From Streptomyces rhizosphaerihabitans (GTDB lineage: Bacteria; Actinomycetota; Actinomycetes; Streptomycetales; Streptomycetaceae): a stretch of 64,000 nucleotides of DNA. The translations under genes and the position numbers were made by a program. The DNA is taken from contig NZ_JAODTZ010000046.1 of assembly GCF_025399795.1 (NCBI RefSeq), forward strand, positions 25,604 to 89,603, in the 5' to 3' direction. Positions 1 to 7,947 of the stretch are shown here, piece after piece. Positions within the stretch are counted from its first letter, which is position 1, and each line of letters begins with the position of its first letter. The notes beneath the pieces were generated by a model. It was not told the origin of the DNA. It did not search any database and was given only the letters and a program-made list of their open reading frames with translations.

Positions 1-2085
1 GACGAGTTCGGCGTCGATCACGGCGTCGTCGACGGCGCCGAGGACGGAGAGCCGGCCGAGGATGCGCCAGCGCAGTTCGGGGTCGAGTTCGGGGCCGCCG
101 GGGACGGTGCCCTCGGAGAACCAGGCGCTGATGGTGTCGGGGTGGGCGGCGACGTCGATGAGGTGGCGTACGGCGGTCAGGCGCAGGCCGGGGTGGGAGC
201 CGTCCTCGGTGCGGCGGATGAGGTCGCGGCACAGGTCGGTGAGGATGGCGAGGGCGGTGGGCCGATGTTCGGGGCGCAGGTACCGGTCGGCGACGTGGGC
301 GGTCGCGAAGGACAGGATGCCCTGGACGAGGGCGAGGTCGGTCTCGTGCGGCAGGTGGGCGCGGGCGGCCTCGATGTAGGCCATGGCGGGCAGTTCGCCG
401 TCGCGTACGGCGTCGCGCAGGGCGTTCCAGACGACGGCCCGGGTGAGGGGGTCGGGGAGGCCGGAGAGGGCGGCTCGTACGGTCTGGAAGGACTTGGGGT
501 CGAAGCGGACCTTGGCGTAGGTGAGGTCGCCGTCGTTGAGGAGGAGCAGGTCGGGGCGGCGGCCCGGGCGGGGCCCGGCGGAGTCGCCCTGGGGAACGTC
601 GAGTTCGAAGCGGTCGCGCAGGACCAGCCGGTCGCCCTCGCCCGGGACGGTGTCGTAGGCGCCGACGGCGATGCGGTGGGGGCGGCTGCCCTCGCGGTCG
701 ACGGTGAGGTGCCACTGGCCGGCGGCTTCGGTGATCTCGGGCCTGAGGGTGTCGACGCCGGTGGTGCGCAGCCAGGCGTCGGCCCAGGCGTGCACGTCGC
801 GTTCGGTGGCGGAGGCGAGGTTGTCGATGAAGTCGGCGAGGGTGGCGTTGGCGAACTTGTGGCGGGCGAAGTGGGTGTTGATGCCGGCGAGGAAGTCCTT
901 CTCGCCGAGCCAGGCCACGAGTTGGCGCAGTGCGGAGGCACCCTTGGCGTAGGAGATGCCGTCGAAGTTGAGCATGGCGGACGCGGTGTCGGGGACCGAG
1001 TCGGGGTGGGGGGCGACGGGGTGGGTGGAGGGGCGCTGGTCGGCGTCGTAGCCCCAGGACTTGCGGGCGACGCCGAAGTCGACCCAGGTGTCGGTGAAGC
1101 GGGTGGCTTCGGTGAGGGTCTGGTAGCCCATGTACTCGGCGAAGGACTCGTTGAGCCAGATGTCGTCCCACCAGCGCAGGGTGACGAGGTCGCCGAACCA
1201 CATGTGGGCCATTTCGTGGGCGATCACCATGGCGCGGGTCTGCCGCTCGGTGTCGGTGACGGCGGAGCGGTAGATGAACTCGTCGCGGAAGGTGACGAGG
1301 CCGGGGTTCTCCATGGCGCCGGCGTTGAATTCGGGGACGAACGCCTGGTCGTAGGAGTCGAAGGGGTAGGGCTCGTCGAACTTCTCGTGGTAGCGGTCGA
1401 AGCAGGCGCGGGTGACGTCGAGGATCTCCTCGGCGTCGGCGTCCAGGTACGGGGCGAGGGAGCGGCGGCAGTGGAGGCCGAAGGGGAGGCCGCGGTGCTC
1501 GGTGCGTACGGAGTGCCAGGGGCCGGCGGCGACGGCGACGAGGTAGGTGGAGATCAGCGGGGTGGGGGCGGCCTTCCAGTGGCCGTCGCCGAGGTGTTCG
1601 GTGATGCCGTTGGCGAGGACGGTCCAGCCTTCGGGGGCGGTGACGGAGAGCTCGAAGACGGACTTGAGGTCGGGCTGGTCGAAGGCGGCGAAGACGCGCT
1701 GGACGTCTTCCATGAACAGCTGGGTGTAGAGGTAGGTCTCGCCGTCGGTGGGGTCGGTGAAGCGGTGCATGCCCTCCCCGGTGCGGGAGTAGCGCATGGC
1801 GGCGTCGACGCGCAGTTCGTGCTCGCCGGCGGTGAGGCCCTTGAGGGGCAGCCGGTTCTCGTCGAGGGTCTCGGGGTCGAGGGGCCGGCCGTCGAGGGTG
1901 ACGGAGCGCAGTTCGGCGGGCTTCAGCTCGACGAAGGTGTCCGCGTCGGCACGGGTGGTGAACCGGATGACGGTCAGGGAGTCGAAGGTCTCGTCCCCTC
2001 CGGTCAGGTCGAGTTCGATCCCGTAGTGGTGGACGTCGAGGAGCCTGGCACGGGTCTGCGCTTCGTCGCGCGTCAGTACGGACAT
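1..2085 (-). CDS. pepN: aminopeptidase N, M1 family (3' end outside window)
   Basis: Zinc metallo-aminopeptidase that removes N-terminal residues from peptides in the cytoplasm. The reading frame starts at ATG 2085 (MSVLTRDEAQTRARLL) and stays open for 695 codons to the window edge; the family is usually about 850-870 residues, so roughly the C-terminal fifth is missing here. Visible hallmarks are the substrate-binding GAMEN motif (around 1307-1320) and the zinc motif HEMAH with H290, E291 and H294. No signal peptide is seen. It points away from the neighbouring receiver gene and shares no operon within the window. Confidence 0.93.
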   Translation of the reverse strand, partial: MSVLTRDEAQTRARLLDVHHYGIELDLTGGDETFDSLTVIRFTTRADADTFVELKPAELRSVTLDGRPLDPETLDENRLPLKGLTAGEHELRVDAAMRYSRTGEGMHRFTDPTDGETYLYTQLFMEDVQRVFAAFDQPDLKSVFELSVTAPEGWTVLANGITEHLGDGHWKAAPTPLISTYLVAVAAGPWHSVRTEHRGLPFGLHCRRSLAPYLDADAEEILDVTRACFDRYHEKFDEPYPFDSYDQAFVPEFNAGAMENPGLVTFRDEFIYRSAVTDTERQTRAMVIAHEMAHMWFGDLVTLRWWDDIWLNESFAEYMGYQTLTEATRFTDTWVDFGVARKSWGYDADQRPSTHPVAPHPDSVPDTASAMLNFDGISYAKGASALRQLVAWLGEKDFLAGINTHFARHKFANATLADFIDNLASATERDVHAWADAWLRTTGVDTLRPEITEAAGQWHLTVDREGSRPHRIAVGAYDTVPGEGDRLVLRDRFELDVPQGDSAGPRPGRRPDLLLLNDGDLTYAKVRFDPKSFQTVRAALSGLPDPLTRAVVWNALRDAVRDGELPAMAYIEAARAHLPHETDLALVQGILSFATAHVADRYLRPEHRPTALAILTDLCRDLIRRTEDGSHPGLRLTAVRHLIDVAAHPDTISAWFSEGTVPGGPELDPELRWRILGRLSVLGAVDDAVIDAELV

Positions 2086-2263
2086 GGGAACATGCTGCCC
2101 GATGCCGCAGGCAGGACACAGGCGTGGTCCGGTATATGCGCATTGTCGCCACCCGGTCACGGGCCGCTGTTACGGCGTGCGGCCCTGTTCCAGTCGGCCG
2201 CTGCCCCGCGAGGCGTGCCGGTCGTCGGTCGTCGGACGACGGGTGCCGGTTCTCGCGGTTCCC

Positions 2264-2371
2264 ACGGGGCTCGTGGGGTTCATGGTTCCCGCTGACCTCG
2301 TGGGGCTCGTGGTTTCCGCTGGGCTCATGGGGCCCGCTGGGCTCGTGGGGGTCCGCTGGGCTCGTGGGGCC
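2264..2371. repeat. 18-19 bp degenerate tandem repeat
   Basis: Three near-identical units reading CGCTGGGCTCRTGGGG(T/C)C lie at 2317-2334, 2335-2353 and 2354-2371, preceded by more diverged copies. They run through the 3' end of the receiver gene and supply its stop codon (TCA on the plus strand, inside CTCATGG), so array changes would alter the C-terminus of that protein. Confidence 0.75.
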
Positions 2372-2945
2372 CGCGCGGGTCCTCCACGGACTCCTGCAGG
2401 TCCTCTCCCGGCCCGTGCGGTTCCTCCCGCGGCGGGCGTGGGTCCTGCCCGGGGCGGCGTCGGCCGGGGATGCGTCCGTCGGGGTGCGCGAGGGCGGGGG
2501 CGGGGGTGTGTTCCTTGACGAGTGCGCGCAGTTCGCGCAGCTCGGCTTCGAGGGCCTGGTGGCGGCGCTGGGCCTCGTACAGGTAGCGGACCTTGGTGCG
2601 CAGGGCCCAGGGGTCGACCGGTTTCATGAGGAGGTCGGCGACGCCGAGGCCGAAGGCGGTGGCGGTGAGTCCGGCGTCCGGGCCGAAGCCGGTGAGCAGG
2701 ATAACGGGGATGTGCTGGGTCTGCTCCAGGCGCCGCAGGTAGCGGACGACGTCGAGGCCGCTCACGCCGGGCATGCGCACGTCGAGGAGGAGCAGGGCGA
2801 CCTGGCCGCGCAGGACTTCCTTGAGCGCCTCGTCGCCGCCGGTGGCCCGCACGACCCGGTAGCCGAGCGGGGCCAGGACGCTCTCGAGCGCGTACAGGGT
2901 GTCTTCGTGGTCGTCGACGATGAGGATCTTGGCATCCGACGGCAT
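2325..2945 (-). CDS. orphan receiver-domain response regulator
   Basis: CheY-like receiver, residues 5-125: acidic pair D11-D12, phospho-acceptor D55 in the LLLLDVRMPG context, and conserved K108 in a MKP motif. It is followed by a likely coiled coil (about 120-146, rich in Arg, Glu and Leu) and a Pro/Arg/Glu-rich low-complexity tail. There is no DNA-binding output domain and no adjacent histidine kinase, so it probably acts by protein contact with an unlinked partner. The start is ATG 2945 (MPSDAKILIVDDHED). The last 15 or so codons lie inside a tandem repeat, so the tail is probably recent and variable. The receiver call is firm; partner and role are unknown. Confidence 0.85.
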   Translation of the reverse strand: MPSDAKILIVDDHEDTLYALESVLAPLGYRVVRATGGDEALKEVLRGQVALLLLDVRMPGVSGLDVVRYLRRLEQTQHIPVILLTGFGPDAGLTATAFGLGVADLLMKPVDPWALRTKVRYLYEAQRRHQALEAELRELRALVKEHTPAPALAHPDGRIPGRRRPGQDPRPPREEPHGPGEDLQESVEDPRGPHEPSGPPRAQRAP

Positions 2946-3137
2946 GGCCCGACGTCCCCTCGTTTGGGCATACCAGCTTATGCCCGTACGGACGCGCGAC
3001 GCGGGCCCGTGGTGGTGGCGGAAGTGTCGCCGTCGAGGACGGGCGTGGCGTTCTCGACGGCGCCCACGGGCGTTGTGTGGCGGGCATGAAGTGTGCGGGA
3101 GTGCACAGCGCAGGATGCCCGCTGCGGGCCCCCGGTG

Positions 3138-3482
3138 TCACTCCCCCGGGTCGGCCGTACCGGTTCCCGCGTCGTCCGCGATGCGCTCGTGGTGCCGAAT
3201 GACCTCGGCGATGATGAAATTCAGCAGTTTTTCGGCGAAGGCCGGATCCAGCTTGGCGCTCTCGGCGAGGCGGCGGAGCCGGGCGATCTGGTGGGCCTCG
3301 CGGGAGGGGTCGGCCGGCGGCAGCTGGTGGGCGGCTTTGAGGTGGCCGACCTGCTGGGTGCACTTGAAGCGCTCGGCGAGCATGTGGACGACGGCGGCGT
3401 CGATGTTGTCGATGCTGTCGCGCAGCCGGGCGAGTTCCGTGCTGACGGCGGGATCGACTTCCTGGGGCGTGCTGGTGCTCAT
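3138..3482 (-). CDS. chorismate mutase, AroQ type
   Basis: A 114-residue all-helical protein (MSTSTPQEVDPAVSTELARL). It carries the AroQ pattern: an N-terminal helix with RDSIDNIDAAVVHMLAERF, then QVGHLKAA, then a C-terminal helix FAEKLLNFIIAEVIRHHE. It would convert chorismate to prephenate, committing flux to Phe/Tyr at the branch shared with TrpE, encoded at 45.3-46.8 kb. No fused dehydratase or signal peptide is seen, so it should be the cytoplasmic monofunctional form. Start ATG 3482 matches the size of actinobacterial homologues; the frame stays open upstream but without family-like sequence. Confidence 0.88.
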   Translation of the reverse strand: MSTSTPQEVDPAVSTELARLRDSIDNIDAAVVHMLAERFKCTQQVGHLKAAHQLPPADPSREAHQIARLRRLAESAKLDPAFAEKLLNFIIAEVIRHHERIADDAGTGTADPGE

Positions 3483-3889
3483 GACATCCAACCCTACGTG
3501 GCTCGCGCGGGCCCGATCATGGGCGGCGCCGCCCGGCGGGAACACGGCGCCGCCGACACGGTGAACTCGTAGGATCACGCGGCCGGTTCGGCGACCGTCG
3601 GCGGTTCCGCTCGGGCGAGCCGACTCGTCTGCGCGCCCTGACCGACGGCGGTGGTCCAGGCGTACGGCCGCCTTGCCTTCTCGCACTGACGCCCCCAGCC
3701 GGGCGGGCCTCCGGTGGAGGGTCCCTACGGCCGTGGACCTCCGCTCCCCACAGGTTCCCGCGGGCCGCCACGGGTTCCGGGGCCCGCCCGGGGTCCCGCA
3801 GGCCCGCCACGGGCCGTCCACGTCCTCCTGGCGCGGTACCGCGTCGTACCCCGCGGCGGTCGCCCGCGACCGGGGTCGCGGGCGCCGCT
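3483..3889. other. non-coding stretch upstream of chorismate mutase
   Basis: About 400 bp with no credible gene. Open frames here (for example the minus frame covering 3517-4017) are Pro/Ala/Arg-rich composition artefacts with no recognisable domain. It must hold the chorismate mutase promoter, but no clear -10/-35 pair was identified. Confidence 0.5.
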
Positions 3890-4006
3890 GGTGCCGGCAC
3901 TGGTGGTGCCGGCACTGGTGGTGCTGGTGCCGGTGCCGGTGCTGGTGGTGCCGGTGCTGCCGGTGCTGCCGGTGCTGCCGGTGCTGCCGGTGCTGCCGGT
4001 GCTGCC
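3890..4006. repeat. GC-rich minisatellite (9 bp x6 plus 15 bp x2)
   Basis: Six perfect copies of GGTGCTGCC fill 3953-4006. They are preceded by a degenerate zone that includes two copies of the 15-mer GGTGCCGGCACTGGT at 3890-3919. The array begins 7 bp beyond the stop codon of the trypsin gene, so it would be the 3' untranslated region of that transcript. Confidence 0.9.
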
Positions 4007-4013
4007 GGCAAGG

Positions 4014-4796
4014 TCACAGGCCGGCGGCCACCCTGGCTATGTCGGCGGCGAAGGTCGAGACCTCGCTGTACACGCCGGGGTATCCGGGCTCCGCGCAGCC
4101 CTGGCCCCAGCTGACGATCCCGACCTGGATGTAGGCGCCCGTGTCGTCCTTGCGGAACATGGGCCCGCCGGAGTCGCCCTGGCAGGTGTCGACGCCGCCC
4201 TGGGCGACGAATCCGGCGCAGATCTCGTCGCTGGGGACGAGATCACTGCCGTACGCCTGCCCGCAGGTGGCGTCGTCGACGAAGGGAACGGTGGCCTTGA
4301 GCAGGTAGCGCTGCTGTCCGCCGCCCTCGCGGGTGGCGCCCCAGCCGGCGACGGTGAAGTCGCCGTTGTTGTAGGCGGTGTTGGTGGCGATCTTCAGGGT
4401 GGGCTGCTCGATGGGCTTGGCGAGTTTGATGAGGGCCCAGTCCTTGCCCTTGCCGTTGTAGCCGGGCGCCTGGAGCACCTTGGTCGACTTGACCTTGACG
4501 GCGCTGCCGCTCTGCAGGTCCACGACACCGGCGGTGGCGGTGATGGAGGTGTTGGTGCCCGAGCCGTTCACGCAGTGCGCGGCGGTCAGGACGATGCTCT
4601 TGGTGTAGAGGGCGCCGCCGCAGCCCATGGAGAGGCGGACCATGAACGGGAACTCGCCCTGGGCGGCACGTGTTCCGCCGACGACGGGTGCGGGTGCGGC
4701 GTGCGCGGACAGCGGCTGGAGGGACACGGCGGCGAGCGCGACCGCGCCGACGGCGAGCAGTCTTCTGATGACGCCGAGCTTCTTGAGAGACTTCAA
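4014..4796 (-). CDS. secreted trypsin-like serine protease (S1), SprT type
   Basis: A 260-residue preproenzyme closely resembling Streptomyces griseus trypsin. Signal peptide is residues 1-33 (KSLKKLGVIRRLLAVGAV hydrophobic core, AHA cleavage), with a very short propeptide ending before mature VVGGTRAAQ at V38. Catalytic residues are H74 (TAAHC), D119 (KDWALI) and S209 (GDSGGP). D203, six residues before the Ser, is the S1-pocket Asp giving Arg/Lys specificity. Six Cys fit three disulfides. Start: TTG 4796 is chosen because AAAGGA lies about 6 nt upstream and the protein then begins with a standard signal peptide; a frame extending to 4868 adds only non-signal-like sequence. It is divergent from the metalloprotease-like gene. 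Confidence 0.93.
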   Translation of the reverse strand: MKSLKKLGVIRRLLAVGAVALAAVSLQPLSAHAAPAPVVGGTRAAQGEFPFMVRLSMGCGGALYTKSIVLTAAHCVNGSGTNTSITATAGVVDLQSGSAVKVKSTKVLQAPGYNGKGKDWALIKLAKPIEQPTLKIATNTAYNNGDFTVAGWGATREGGGQQRYLLKATVPFVDDATCGQAYGSDLVPSDEICAGFVAQGGVDTCQGDSGGPMFRKDDTGAYIQVGIVSWGQGCAEPGYPGVYSEVSTFAADIARVAAGL

Positions 4797-5017
4797 CGCG
4801 CTTCCTTTCGTGGGGGGTTGTCCGCAGGGCAGGCGCACAGGAAACGCCTCATGGCATGCTCCTGCCAAGCTGGTGCGGATTATGGGGACCGGCCGCCGTA
4901 CCGGGCAAGAAGCGCATTCCGGCCAGCCGCCGTCCCGACCCGCCTCCGCACCCCCGCCACCGGAGGGAACCCCGCTTACAGTGGAGAGGAGTTCCGGCGT
5001 CTTCTGGGGGTGCGGGC

Positions 5018-5911
5018 GTGGCGAACGGCGGACCCGTCGAGCACGGCTACCCGCATCTGGACACGGTGCGGGCGTCGATCACCGCGCTCTACAAGCGGCT
5101 CTCGTACGACACCATCCACACGTTCGCGACCAGCGTGGCGCCCGCCGACGTGGCCTTCGCCGACATCGACGACCTGCATCTGGGCGCCCAGCGGGTGGCC
5201 CGCGAGATGGTGCGGCACTACCGGCTGCCGGACGCCCGGATGATCGTCGGCTTCCGCGAGATGACCCACGCGGCGCACGTCGAACTCGCCGCGGGACCCG
5301 AGTACTTCATCGAGCTCAACGACCGCTTCCGCACCCATCGCAGGGACATCGGCGCCGCCCTCGCCCACGAGGTGATGCACGTCTATCTGCACCGCCTCGA
5401 CCTCTCGTTCCCCGGCACCCGCGACAACGAGATCCTCACCGACACGGCCGCCGCCTACCTCGGCACGGGCTGGCTCCTCCTCGACGCCTACCGCGAGGAC
5501 GCCGCGTCCTCGCAGAAGCTCGGTTATCTGACCCCCGAGGAGTTCGGTTACGTCCTCGCCAAGCGCGCCCTGGTCTTCGGCGAGGACCCCTCGGTGTGGT
5601 TCACCAGCCCGCAGGCGTACAGCGCGTACACGAAGGGCATGGCGCAGGCCCGCCGCGACGAGCAGCAGCCCCCGCTGACCGCGGCGGGCTGGGCGGGCCG
5701 CCGCCGCTATGCCAGGGACCGCCGCCACGCGCAGGACCACCACACCCCCGACCACTCCGGCGTCCCCTACGCCTTCGCGCCCGAAGACCGCGGCCCGCTG
5801 CGCGTCTCCTTCCCGTGCCCGACCTGCCACCAGCGCATCAGGGTGCCGGTACGCGGCCGGGTTCGGGCGCGGTGCGCGCTGTGCCGGACGGTGCTGGAGT
5901 GCGACACGTGA
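5018..5911 (+). CDS. HExxH zincin-like protein with C-terminal zinc ribbon
   Basis: 297 residues from GTG 5018 (GGGGGT lies about 7 nt upstream). The middle part carries a metalloprotease-type helix motif HEVMHVYLHRLD with H117, E118 and H121, followed by an EILTDTAAAYLGTGW segment that could supply a third ligand. The C-terminus has CPTCH and CALC pairs separated by basic residues, a zinc-ribbon knuckle. There is no signal peptide or membrane segment, so the protein is probably cytoplasmic. The exact family was not recognised and protease activity is inferred from the motif alone. It stands alone, divergent from the trypsin gene. Confidence 0.8.
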   Translation: MANGGPVEHGYPHLDTVRASITALYKRLSYDTIHTFATSVAPADVAFADIDDLHLGAQRVAREMVRHYRLPDARMIVGFREMTHAAHVELAAGPEYFIELNDRFRTHRRDIGAALAHEVMHVYLHRLDLSFPGTRDNEILTDTAAAYLGTGWLLLDAYREDAASSQKLGYLTPEEFGYVLAKRALVFGEDPSVWFTSPQAYSAYTKGMAQARRDEQQPPLTAAGWAGRRRYARDRRHAQDHHTPDHSGVPYAFAPEDRGPLRVSFPCPTCHQRIRVPVRGRVRARCALCRTVLECDT

Positions 5912-6023
5912 GGGACGAACCGTGGGCGGTACGGGGGAAGAGCTGACGCCCACGGGGTGCGGGTGAGGCAGAACACCCCAAAAGTCTTTGCCTCGCGGGT
6001 CGGTGGCGAGCGAGGGTCGAAGG

Positions 6024-6770
6024 ATGAGCGCGAACGACCCGACCGCACGACTCTTCCCCGCCCTGTACGAGGGGGACGAGGACGCGGTCGTACGGCTGCT
6101 GCGCGCGGGAGTGAGCGCCGAGGCGGTCGACGAGGACGGCCAGAGCGCCCTGTACCTGGCGGCGGTGAGCGACCGGCCCGGCATCGTACGGCTGCTGCTG
6201 GCCGGTGGCGCCGAGCCCGACCGCCTCAGCCTGGGCACGGACGCTCCCCTGTGCGGTGCGGCCTGCGGTGGTCACACGGAGGTGGTCCGCGCCCTGCTCG
6301 CGGCCGGGGCGAACCCGGACACGGTGGAGGCGTTCGGTTTCACCGCCCTGACCTGGGCGCTGCGGCGGGGCCACACCGCGGTGGCGGAGGCGCTCCTCAT
6401 GGCGGGCGCGGCCCCGGACCGGCCCGGACCGGCGGGCGAGCCCCCGCTGGTGACGGCCGCGCACCGGGGATCCGTCGGCTGTGTACGGGCCCTGCTCGCG
6501 CACGGGGCGGGCGCGCGGGGCGAGGCGCTGGCGGAGGCCCGCCGTCTGCTCGGCGTCGGCATCGAGGTCGAACTCCGGGGGAGCCTGGCCCGCACGCACG
6601 GCCCCGGCCATCCGTCGGTCACCCACCGTCACCCCTCACCCGAGGGCACGACCATCGAGGTCCAGCTCCTCGATGCCCAGGGACGGCCTTTCGCCGGCGA
6701 CGACCTCCAGACCGGCCACGCGGAGATCGTCACCCTGCTGAAAGCGAGCACGACACGCCCCGGACGCTGA
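6024..6770 (+). CDS. ankyrin-repeat protein
   Basis: 248 residues from ATG 6024. About four to five ankyrin repeats span residues 8-180, each with the usual G.(T/S)ALxxA....VxxLLxAGA pattern (DGQSALYLAAV, GGHTEVVRALLAAGANPD, GFTALTWALRRGH). The C-terminal 65 residues are not ankyrin-like. There is no signal peptide or catalytic motif. Ankyrin proteins mediate protein contacts; the partner cannot be read here. It is transcribed toward the SDR gene and ends before a 40-bp tandem repeat. Confidence 0.85.
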   Translation: MSANDPTARLFPALYEGDEDAVVRLLRAGVSAEAVDEDGQSALYLAAVSDRPGIVRLLLAGGAEPDRLSLGTDAPLCGAACGGHTEVVRALLAAGANPDTVEAFGFTALTWALRRGHTAVAEALLMAGAAPDRPGPAGEPPLVTAAHRGSVGCVRALLAHGAGARGEALAEARRLLGVGIEVELRGSLARTHGPGHPSVTHRHPSPEGTTIEVQLLDAQGRPFAGDDLQTGHAEIVTLLKASTTRPGR

Positions 6771-6850
6771 ACATCCGGGGATCCAGGTGCGGTAGGGCAC
6801 CACGGGCACCAGTTCCTGGACGGGATGCGCCGAGTCCTCACCGAGGTCCC

Positions 6851-6970
6851 TCGACCACCCCGGGGTCCCACCTCAGTCCCAGTGGGTCCGTCGGCCACCC
6901 GGGAGTCCCCGCTCCGTCCCAGTGGGGCCGTCGAACACCCCGGAGTCCCCGCTCCGTCCCAGTGGAGGCC
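6851..6970. repeat. three tandem 40-bp repeats in a convergent intergenic region
   Basis: Units at 6851-6890, 6891-6930 and 6931-6970 share the plan TCGRMCACCC, then GGGTCCC-like, then GTCCCAGTGGG, with a few substitutions each. Each unit can pair a CCC(A/G)C block with GTGGG. The array lies between the converging ankyrin and SDR genes and marks the left edge of the steroid-like cluster. Confidence 0.88.
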
Positions 6971-7032
6971 ACTTCCGCGGGAATCCCCGCCGCCGGGCCG
7001 GCGGGGCACCAGGGCGGGACAGGCCGAGCCTC

Positions 7033-7947
7033 CTACCGTGCGCCGTACACCGCCCCCGGAGTCTCCGCCTCCGTCAGGAGCTTCCGGGCCGTCTCACCGG
7101 CCTCCGCCGGGGTCCACCGGGCCCCCTTGTCGGCGCTCGGGCCCGGCCGCCAGCCCTCCATCACGGTGATCCGGCCGCCCTCGGTCTCGAAGACGCGGCC
7201 GGTGACCCCGGCGGACGCGGCCGACCCGAGCCAGACGACCAGCGGCGAGACATTGCCGGGGGCCATGGCGTCGAATCCGCTGCCGGGAGCGGACATGGTG
7301 TCGGCGAAGGTCCGCTCGGTCATCCGGGTGCGGGCGGCCGGGGCGATGGCGTTGACCTGGACGCCGTAGGGGCCCATCTCGGCCGCCGCGACCAGCGTCA
7401 GAGCGACGATGCCGGCCTTGGCGGCGCTGTAGTTGCCCTGCCCGACGGACCCCAGCAGGCCCGCTCCGCTACTGGTGTTGACGACTCTGGCGTCGGGCGC
7501 GCGGCCCGCCTTCGCCTCCGCCCGCCAGTGCGCCGCCGCCTGCCTGAGCGGCAGGAAGTGTCCCTTCAGGTGGACTCGCATGACGGCGTCCCAGGCGTCC
7601 TCTTCGAGGTTGACCAGCATCCGGTCGCGCAGGAACCCGGCGTTGTTGACCAGTGTGTCGAGCCGGCCGTACGTCTCCAGGGCGGTGCGGACGAGGGACG
7701 CGGCGCCCTCGGTCGTCGCGATGTCGCCGCCGTGGGCCACCGCTTCGCCGCCCGCCGCGCGGATCTCCTCCGCCACTCGCCGGGCCGGGCTGTCCGGTCC
7801 TGGGCTGCCGTCGAGGCCGACGCCGAGGTCGTTCACCACGAGCCGGGCGCCCTCGGCGGCGTACGCGAGCGCGTGCGCCCTGCCGAGCCCGCGGCCCGCA
7901 CCCGTGACGATCACGACCCGCCCCTCACACAGCAATCGTGCGCTCAT
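7033..7947 (-). CDS. SDR oxidoreductase, Rv3548c-like (steroid-ring cluster)
   Basis: 304-residue short-chain dehydrogenase. NAD(P)-binding GAGRGLGRAHALAY sits near the N-terminus, followed by VVNDLGV, NNAG, the Ser of NTSSGAG and the catalytic YSAAK. The VVNDLG plus inserted GLDGS segment resembles the hydroxyacyl-CoA dehydrogenase (MFE-2) branch, fitting beta-oxidation of a CoA thioester. Length and position equal those of M. tuberculosis Rv3548c beside Rv3549c and echA20, as remembered. The ATG at 7947 overlaps the stop of the upstream SDR gene (ATGA), so the two are translationally coupled and probably controlled from the operator at 8786-8800. Confidence 0.88.
   Translation of the reverse strand: MSARLLCEGRVVIVTGAGRGLGRAHALAYAAEGARLVVNDLGVGLDGSPGPDSPARRVAEEIRAAGGEAVAHGGDIATTEGAASLVRTALETYGRLDTLVNNAGFLRDRMLVNLEEDAWDAVMRVHLKGHFLPLRQAAAHWRAEAKAGRAPDARVVNTSSGAGLLGSVGQGNYSAAKAGIVALTLVAAAEMGPYGVQVNAIAPAARTRMTERTFADTMSAPGSGFDAMAPGNVSPLVVWLGSAASAGVTGRVFETEGGRITVMEGWRPGPSADKGARWTPAEAGETARKLLTEAETPGAVYGAR

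Noticed and set aside
142..2295. 717-codon plus-strand open frame
   Set aside because: Gly/Val/Glu-rich antisense shadow of pepN; the minus strand has GAMEN and HEMAH motifs.
3517..4017. Minus-strand frame starting in a GTGA overlap with the trypsin stop, encoding (PAA)n then Arg/Pro-rich sequence
   Set aside because: The first part is the minisatellite and the rest is low-complexity and antisense-like, with no domain. Noted only as a possible read-through tail.
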